NCBI GenBank assembly: GCA_002633025.1
Contig: NMRB01000508.1
Location: forward strand, 234,154 to 298,153
Direction: 5' to 3'
From: Notospermus geniculatus
Taxonomy: Eukaryota; Nemertea; Pilidiophora; Heteronemertea; Lineidae
DNA length: 64,000 bases
Shown: positions 57,514 through 64,000 of the stretch, piece after piece
Layout: each line of letters starts with the position of its first letter
Numbering within the stretch: position 1 is the stretch's first letter
Made by a program: the position numbers and the translations under genes
Notes under the pieces: model-generated
Seen by the model: the letters and a program-made list of their open reading frames with translations, nothing else
Databases searched by the model: none
What the model was told of the DNA's origin: nothing

Positions 57514-57838
57514 GTAAAGCCGCTCAATATTATTGCACAATATGGGGCCCAAAATAGGGGCATGTGCTTCTGGCATGATGGGTGGAAGATTGGCAATAAT
57601 ATTGCGCATTTTGAGTCTCATATTGTGCAATAATATTGAGTGTGTTTGGGCCACTTTAAGTTTGCATGTACCTTCCCGGTTTGTGTTTCTATTTGGCAAA
57701 AGCGGCCCATACATGTCAATATTATTGCACAATATGGGGCACAAAATAGGGTCATGTGCTTCTGCATGATGGGTAGAAGAAAGATTGGCAATAATATTGC
57801 CCATTTTGATCCTCATATTGTGCAATGGGCCGCTTTAC
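57514..57838. mobile_element. Double foldback element (caatattattgcacaatatg)
   Basis: Outer ends tgtaaagccgctcaatatta and aatgggccgctttaca pair. Two inner palindromes (57525-57650 and 57715-57830) each run caatattattgcacaatatg through catgtgcttctg to catattgtgcaata. It could be two tandem copies or one nested in the other. Confidence 0.83.
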
Positions 57839-58845
57839 AATTTGTTTCAACAAATTGTGGTTTTGATGTAGTCAGGAAAGGCTTCTGATAAAATATGATG
57901 ACATAACACAATCTCAATCTTTGTTCCTTTTCTTAAAGGCAACGGCCCTAACAGCCCTCAACTCTCATGGATGCAAATATTTTTTTGCAATGTTCACGGA
58001 TTGCAAGTTGACCACTAATGTTACTAAAGGGATGATGACACTAGACCTGCAGCCAAGACAGAATCTTCACCCTACACCTTGGCTCACCACACACAAGATG
58101 AGATGAATCAGAAAGCGTGAGTCCTTGAGTTTTTCCATTGACATTGTGATTAACACCCAACCTTGTCCTCAGATCAATCACAAGCAAATCAAGGTAGGCT
58201 GCCTTGACTTGGATAAAATCAATAACCGTGTGTATCTACACCAGGCGAGCTAATCCTCACGGCCGCGAGTATACATGTGGAGGCCATTATGCTAGCTCCT
58301 CGGACAAGATGGCGATCTTGAGTGATGGTTAGCGGCTAGCAGAGCATCCAGAGTAAGTTAGGCTGGGTGGGGGAAAAAATGGAAGTGGGGCACAAGCTGC
58401 CCGAATGCTCTGGTCTTTTAGGTTGTCTTCAGATATAGTGGTGTCATGATGGCCATTGTAACTTCTCTGACAAGATGGCACTTTTGAATGCTAGAATTCA
58501 GCTAAGTCCAACTGGGTTACTAGAAAAAAACGTCTTGAAGCGACCCTCAGGCAGCTAGCTATTGGACTCATATCAGTGCAGTCACTTCATAACAGGTGGC
58601 GCTAGCAACTGACAATCTACGGATTTGGGCTCAAATGTTGATGTTTTAGAATATTTCACTTGCAATAGGCCTACATGTCAGAGTTGGAATGCCAATTGCT
58701 GTAGTGAGCACAATCATCAAAATGCCTACATGTATTAGGTTTCCTGCGGGTGCTCTGGTTTCCTCCTACATTAATACCTACACATTGTCCAATATTGTCT
58801 AAAGAGGCAATAATGACCCAAGTTGGAGCTCACGGTTCTTGACTC
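57839..58845. other. No gene seen
   Basis: Contains an inverted relative of the 10553-10625 / 45412 segment near 58540-58625; otherwise nothing recognised. Confidence 0.4.
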
Positions 58846-58846
58846 A

Positions 58847-58970
58847 ATGGCTGGTATTCGTAAAAATTGGCAAATGCTTTTACTTACGATTTGCACAGCG
58901 AGATCCAATGTAATGCACTCACAAAACTTAAAGTAACAAGCATTTGCTACTTTTATAAATATCAGCCAAT
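58847..58970. mobile_element. Foldback MITE (ggctggtattcataaaag family), copy 3
   Basis: Left atggctggtattcgtaaaaa; right ctacttttataaatatcagc and caat. Confidence 0.78.
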
Positions 58971-58974
58971 ATTT

Positions 58975-59630
58975 TTGAAGCTGTCCATTTCCCTGTGAAA
59001 ATCATTGAACATGCTGCGTGAAACGGACAGGTGGACTCGGAGGCCTAATCCGGTCATTGCGAAAATTCACGAATAGCATGTCAGGCTGCTACACATACAT
59101 GTAACCAACCGTGAAAGGAGTGAGCAGTCCATGTAGGCAAAAAATAAAGGAAACCCACATCAAACATCCATTTCAATATAAAGTGAGAAATATTCCAGTG
59201 CAAAAATATTGGTTTTCACTTGAAGAACGTGTTATGTCCTGGTGTAACATTTAGCCACTTTGCATGATATAATTTTGACACAGAGGAAACTCGATTTATG
59301 AGTGTGTTTCAGATGTGCTTCACTTGGTCCATTTCAGACATTTTACATCTGATGACGGAATATGAAACTAATGACACCAAATGGCATTGAAATATACATT
59401 ATGGCGAAATCTTCAATTTGATAAGTAGGACTATTTGACTGAAGGCAAATTTTCAAGAAGGTCGACAACTTAAATCGACTTGAAAATGCCAAGAGATAGG
59501 TCACGGCCTGGATGATTTTAAAATAATTTTAAAAATTATTTTAGTCAAATATATTAACATAGCGCTGAGCTAATATAACCCAATAGAACCTGTAGCACTC
59601 AAATCCGCCCGAGGTGCCTCTTTCTGTAGT
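58975..59630. other. No gene seen
   Basis: AT-rich unique sequence. Confidence 0.4.
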
Positions 59631-59634
59631 GCTC

Positions 59635-60970
59635 AAAAGCACCATCGTGATAATGAATTTACATTGACCTTGGTCAAAGTCAAGGTCAATTAAATGTCAC
59701 CCAGTAAAAGTCTTTCATGAACAGAACTTTTAGTTCATTTTGAACTTCGTGTGTACATTTTTGGGCTCCATGGAAAATCATAATGCCAGTTTTGGTGAAA
59801 ACACTTCAGGGAACAAGTGAAATGAAATGGCCAGGGCCATTGTGCTCACCTCTGTGATAAGTCTCCGTGCACATTAAGTGTGAAACTGTGACTCTCATGG
59901 TGAATGTTGAAGGATCAGGATGGATAAGATAAAGCTGAACACACCAAGAAGTACTTTCCTGTCTAGGTCACAGATGTCAAAAATTCTATTTTTCAAGATG
60001 GCCACCTGATGGCCACACGTGACGTTTGTTGGGACTGAAATTTTAGCAGGAATGTACAGGATACTTGCATAGATATTTAGACAACATTGAAACATTGTAA
60101 CATTTACTGCCGGTGAGACATGGCCAAAGTCAATTTTTCAAGATGGCTGCCTGGCAGCCATGTTGAAATCCAATTGAACCGAAATTTGGCATATAAGTAG
60201 ACAGTACCAAGACACATATTTAGGCACAGTAAAAGCATCCTAGCTACCACTATTTATGAGGTGTGGGTCGAAGTCCATTTCTCAAGATGGCTTTCTGGCG
60301 GCCATATTTGATGTCGAATCTGACTGAAATTTACCATATACGTGTATTTATATGGTACCTAGATACATACTTTGACAAGGTTAAAGCATCCTACCTACTC
60401 CTATTAATAAAATGTGGGTCAATGTCCATTTTTCAACATGGCTTCCTGGCGGCCATATTTGAAGTCCGATCGAGTTGAAATTTGGTGCACTTGTGCAGGG
60501 TGCCTAGATATATCTTCACACCAAATCACAACACTCTATCTCAAATAGCCATGAAATGTGCCACCAAACAGTGAATTTTGAACTTTGACCTCTGTGACCT
60601 TGAAAAGTAGGTCAAATCAAAAACCCGGGATTTATGTGATGTAGTCTCATCAGAGGAATCCACCATAAAAGTTTCGTGGTTCTAGCTACCAGCGTTCAGG
60701 AGATACGGCCAAAAGAAGGTTTTCACAAAGCGCCACCTACAGGCCAGAGTGTACAAGCAACGGCACTAAGTTTCGGTCCAGAGATAGTTTTTACCATAGG
60801 GTACCTGTACACCAAATTTCAAGTTTGTAACCCAAGCGGTTTAGAAACGTGCCACCCCTGTTAACGACGACGACGGACGACGACGACGACGACGACGACG
60901 ACGGACGACGACGGACGACGGACAACACACCATGAGAGAAGCTCACCTCACAGAGGTGAGCTAAAAATAT
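59635..60970. repeat. Composite repeat ending in a GAC array and hairpin
   Basis: Around 59985-60480 a unit of about 145 bp recurs three to four times (ttcaagatggctgcctggc, ggccatatttgaagtcc, tagatacatactttgacaag). A non-repetitive part follows, then a gacgacgac array (60868-60930), ccatgagagaa and a terminal hairpin gctcacctcacagaggtgagc. The same microsatellite-plus-ccatgagagaa ending occurs at 53460-53510 and 54205-54250. Confidence 0.72.
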
Positions 60971-60978
60971 TACCGGTA

Positions 60979-61262
60979 CATGACTTCAGGTGCTACAGGG
61001 TTTTCACGACTTCAGGTGCAACAGGGTTTTCACGACTTCAGGTGCTACAGGGTTTTCATGACTTCAGGTGCAAAAGGGTTTTCACGACTTCAGGTGCAAC
61101 AGGGTTTTCACGACTTCAGGTGCTAAAGGGTTTTCACGACTTCAGGTGCAACAGGGTTTTCACGACTTCAGGTGCTAAAGGGTTTTCACGACTTCAGGTG
61201 CAACAGGGTTTTCACAACTTCAGGTGCAACAGGGTTTTCACGACTTCAGGTGCTAACGAGTT
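60979..61262. repeat. Minisatellite, 26-bp unit
   Basis: About eleven copies of gggttttcacgacttcaggt plus gcaaca or gctaca/gctaaa. Unit variants tend to alternate. Confidence 0.92.
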
Positions 61263-61634
61263 TAACGTACTGCAGAAAGAAATAAGAGTACCAGAAAACC
61301 TCNCCGATATGTCAAAATATCAAATTTGATATATCAATATCATTATGATGCTGACACTGGAGAATAAATTTGTTGATGCCAGTATCTTGCCAAGGGCCAT
61401 AAACATAGGGAAGGAACTTGTTGCTAGTGCTCTACCTGGCGTCGGAGACAAGTTATTCAAGAAACAAAAGTGTGACAGACAAAATCTCAACTTTTGATAT
61501 GTCAATTTCACCATGAACCAGGTATCGGAGACTGGAAATTTTCATTCCATCTTGTAGCTCAGGTCATGAAACCTGGGGGTAGGTCACATTTCCAGGTCTG
61601 TAGCTCTTGCAGGAACAAAGTTACAGGTGTGACA

Positions 61635-61735
61635 GACTGAACAGACAGACAGACAGACAGACAGACACACACACAGACAGACACCACGACCAAACACTAT
61701 ATGGTTTCCGATCTTGAGATCGGAAACCATAAAAA
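61635..61735. repeat. CAGA microsatellite followed by hairpin
   Basis: An acagacagac run, then ccaaacactata, then the perfect palindrome tggtttccgatcttgagatcggaaacca (61702-61729). Same layout as the end of 59635-60970. Confidence 0.75.
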
Positions 61736-61739
61736 GCAA

Positions 61740-62510
61740 TGGATCCTAGCAAATTTGTCCCAGAAGGGCCATGGCATGCTTGGTCCTGCTATTTGTAAAG
61801 CGCGGGGGGAAATGGGCTGCTGATAATGGGTGCCATTCCCTGCCTAACCCCAATAGTATTGTATTTGACAAACATTTCCATTTCAGATTATACACGTAGA
61901 GTGCTTGAAGAGATGCAAAGGGAAGTAATAGTGACAAAAATTGAGCCACAAAAGCTTTGCGACTGCCAAATTCACCAAAGCATCATGGGAATGAACCCCC
62001 TGACCTCACTTCCGCAGCATAAACACACTCATCCGCACGTTTCTCTTCCCCCCTCGTCGGATGTTGAGGCTGCCAACCAACCAACCAACAGGAAAGCAAT
62101 TTATTGATCACCTCTTCACGTATACACAGCCATCATATACAAACATTCAAGGTTACACTAATGATATTATCATAATATGGCCATGTGATTCACCCATTGA
62201 GCTGTAAACGCGAGCACGGGGATACGTGATAATAAGAGATTTCTCACAGTTTAGGATCACGAATGCACTTTCGGACACCGTTTTATGCTTTCAGTTTGGC
62301 ACCAACAATAATGACAGAAATGTCCTACTGAAAGCCACGTCATTAATGTCAATCAAGTCACGTTTTTTCTCTGACTGACCATTAATATTCTGATAAATAC
62401 ATGTACCACAAGGATATCCTTCACATTATTCAAAATATTATTTCAGGAGTGCAAGCACCCACTTAGGGCATTATAGCTAATCATCAAACAATACTGGGCG
62501 ATAATAACGA
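61740..62510. other. No gene seen
   Basis: Unique sequence without supported features. Confidence 0.4.
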
Positions 62511-62514
62511 TATG

Positions 62515-62668
62515 TAGGAGGAAACTGAAGCACCCGGAGGAAACCTACGATGTCGAGGAGAGATCACCCTCTCTACCACATAAAGCCACTTGCACGATCT
62601 GGGGATCGAACCCGCGACCTCAGTGGTGGCAGGCGCCGATGTTTCCACTGTGCCACCCCGACACCACA
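62515..62668 (-). repeat. Family B SINE
   Basis: On the minus strand: A-box-like tggcacagtggaaacatc, B-box gggttcgatcccc, then a body containing the inverse of ggaggaaactgaagcaccc. Confidence 0.65.
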
Positions 62669-62669
62669 T

Positions 62670-63350
62670 ATGTGTTCCAGAGCTGAATTAGGGCTAGGCC
62701 ATTGTTACGTAATGACTAATGTAACTAAAAATTATCACGAGAGCATTCACAGTCCCGCGATAGGACACCGACAAATTCGCACGACGGGGTCGGCGTCGAA
62801 TGCAAGATTGCACGTCGGTCGCCGCGCTGGTCGTGCGTCGAAGTATGAACTAGGCTTAAATGAGTAGTCATAACCATCCTTCATGCAGCATCATGAGCCT
62901 AAGGCTCTTTTGCCGTGATATACCCCATAGAGTTAGCACCCGCACTCCCGAGATCTTCACAACACGTTTACAATGCGGCCCATAGCACCATTTTCCAATG
63001 ACATGGAAGGGGGCCACGCAAAAACAGGATGCACACTCCTGCGTCAATGGGCCGTGATTACCCCAAGGCTTTCATAGTTTAGAATTATCTAGGTCACCTC
63101 TGTATAGTGATGTACTTGAACTCATGAAACACAACAGATCAAAGGTAGCGTGATAGGCATACAATACAAATTCAGTGAATGAAGAGTATAATGCTAGAGA
63201 ACCTAGTGATCATCTACCTCGACATGTTTTATATCGGGGAGCGCTATAGTCTATGTATCCATGGTTGAAACCATACCAGAACGTAGAACAAAATGTTTGA
63301 AGAGCTTCTGGCTGAAGGAAATTGTGACCAAACTGCAAACTGCAGTCTAA
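62670..63350. other. No gene seen
   Basis: Unique sequence without supported features. Confidence 0.4.
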
Positions 63351-63352
63351 TT

Positions 63353-63505
63353 CAGGAGGATCCACGAGTTCGGAAAAGAGGGGGCGCCCTGTATTCTAGA
63401 AACATAGAAATCTTGCTGTGAATTTCAATGATTTGCACGGTCGATTTTACAGATTTGTTCACCAAAAGGGAGGCGCACCCCTCGGGATCCATGCCTGTCA
63501 AGGCT
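63353..63505. repeat. Interspersed repeat (ggatccacgagttcgg family)
   Basis: Shares gttcggaaaagagggggcg and gaatttcaatgatttgcac with 36793-36955 and 46387-46566; closes tcgggatccatgcctg. Confidence 0.68.
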
Positions 63506-63930
63506 CCATCCTCCCCACTGCCAGACACCGGCCGATATACCGCCATTGTACATGTACATGTAGACGTAGAGTTCACAACCATAGGCCTTATTCTTAGAGA
63601 GTAGGCAGACTGCACCATCACAACACAGTATTTTGAAAAATTCTCCATAATATGATGAACATAGATCGAACCAGGTATACATGACACGGACATTGCTTTA
63701 GCAAAGATTCTAGTTTATCCATACCAGGCGGAGCATGTAGGTCTGTCATGTCGGGGGAGCCAACCGCAATCGGGAATGATGAATGAAGATTTTTTACGAC
63801 AAGAAAAGTTCAAACCCAATAAGAAGAAACGACATTTTGTGGCCCACTTTGCCCAAAGCAAATTTGAGAAAGGGCATGGGCAAATGTGGAGTATTTAAAG
63901 AACTATAGAACTATGTAAACGAAAATGAAA

Positions 63931-64000
63931 TACTGTAAACCGTGATATTTTCGCGACGCTAAATGTTCGCGATTTCGGTGATCTACGAATTCGCGAAGAA
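63931..64000. mobile_element. Foldback MITE (tactgtaaaccgtgatat), cut by window end
   Basis: The first 70 bases match 50920-50990 (cgcgacgctaaatgttcgcg, tctacgaattcgcgaagaa). Confidence 0.82.

Overview
The window looks like nuclear DNA from a marine invertebrate animal. It has split exons with GT/AG borders, tRNA-derived SINEs, dozens of foldback or MITE-like elements, minisatellites and three assembly gaps, and no bacterial-style gene packing. Short motifs such as taggcctac and tacatgtac recur, as they often do in invertebrate deuterostomes and lophotrochozoans. The species cannot be fixed from this sequence.

The one gene I recognise is on the minus strand. It is a betaglycan / TGF-beta receptor type III (TGFBR3)-like co-receptor, incomplete at both ends. 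Eight exons between 17,076 and 7,382 join in matching splice phase over about 429 codons. In order they encode the second half of the first orphan domain, a Cys-containing linker, the second orphan domain, a ZP-N module with its four cysteines, an acidic Ser-Gly stretch resembling the glycosaminoglycan-attachment region, and a Gln/Asp-rich tail. The N-terminus, ZP-C, membrane anchor and cytoplasmic tail were not found.

Part of the locus is present twice: about 1,315-7,303 (copy 1) and about 11,615-17,490 (copy 2), offset by about 10.3 kb. Both copies carry the orphan-domain-1 exon and the linker exon. Copy 2 is in the right place to splice to the orphan-domain-2 exon at 9,547. Copy 1 lies on the wrong side of the ZP-N exons. 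The paired exons differ at only two positions, both synonymous, while the introns differ by at least six mobile-element insertions. This is either two haplotypes assembled in series or a real partial tandem duplication. It supplies natural filled-site/empty-site pairs for several elements.

The rest of the window (about 17.5-64 kb) holds no coding sequence I can defend. It contains at least twelve copies of one tRNA-derived SINE family, a second tRNA-related SINE family, many palindromic MITE-like elements (several sharing a CCCC..ACAC terminus), a pair of 0.9-kb direct repeats (17.5-19.7 kb), tandem arrays at 30.7, 38.6, 39.6 and 61.0 kb, a repeat-rich cluster at 53.1-55.6 kb and a composite element at 59.6-61.0 kb. 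Gaps are 11,409-11,614, 29,153-30,071 and 46,739-47,187, plus a single N at 61,303.
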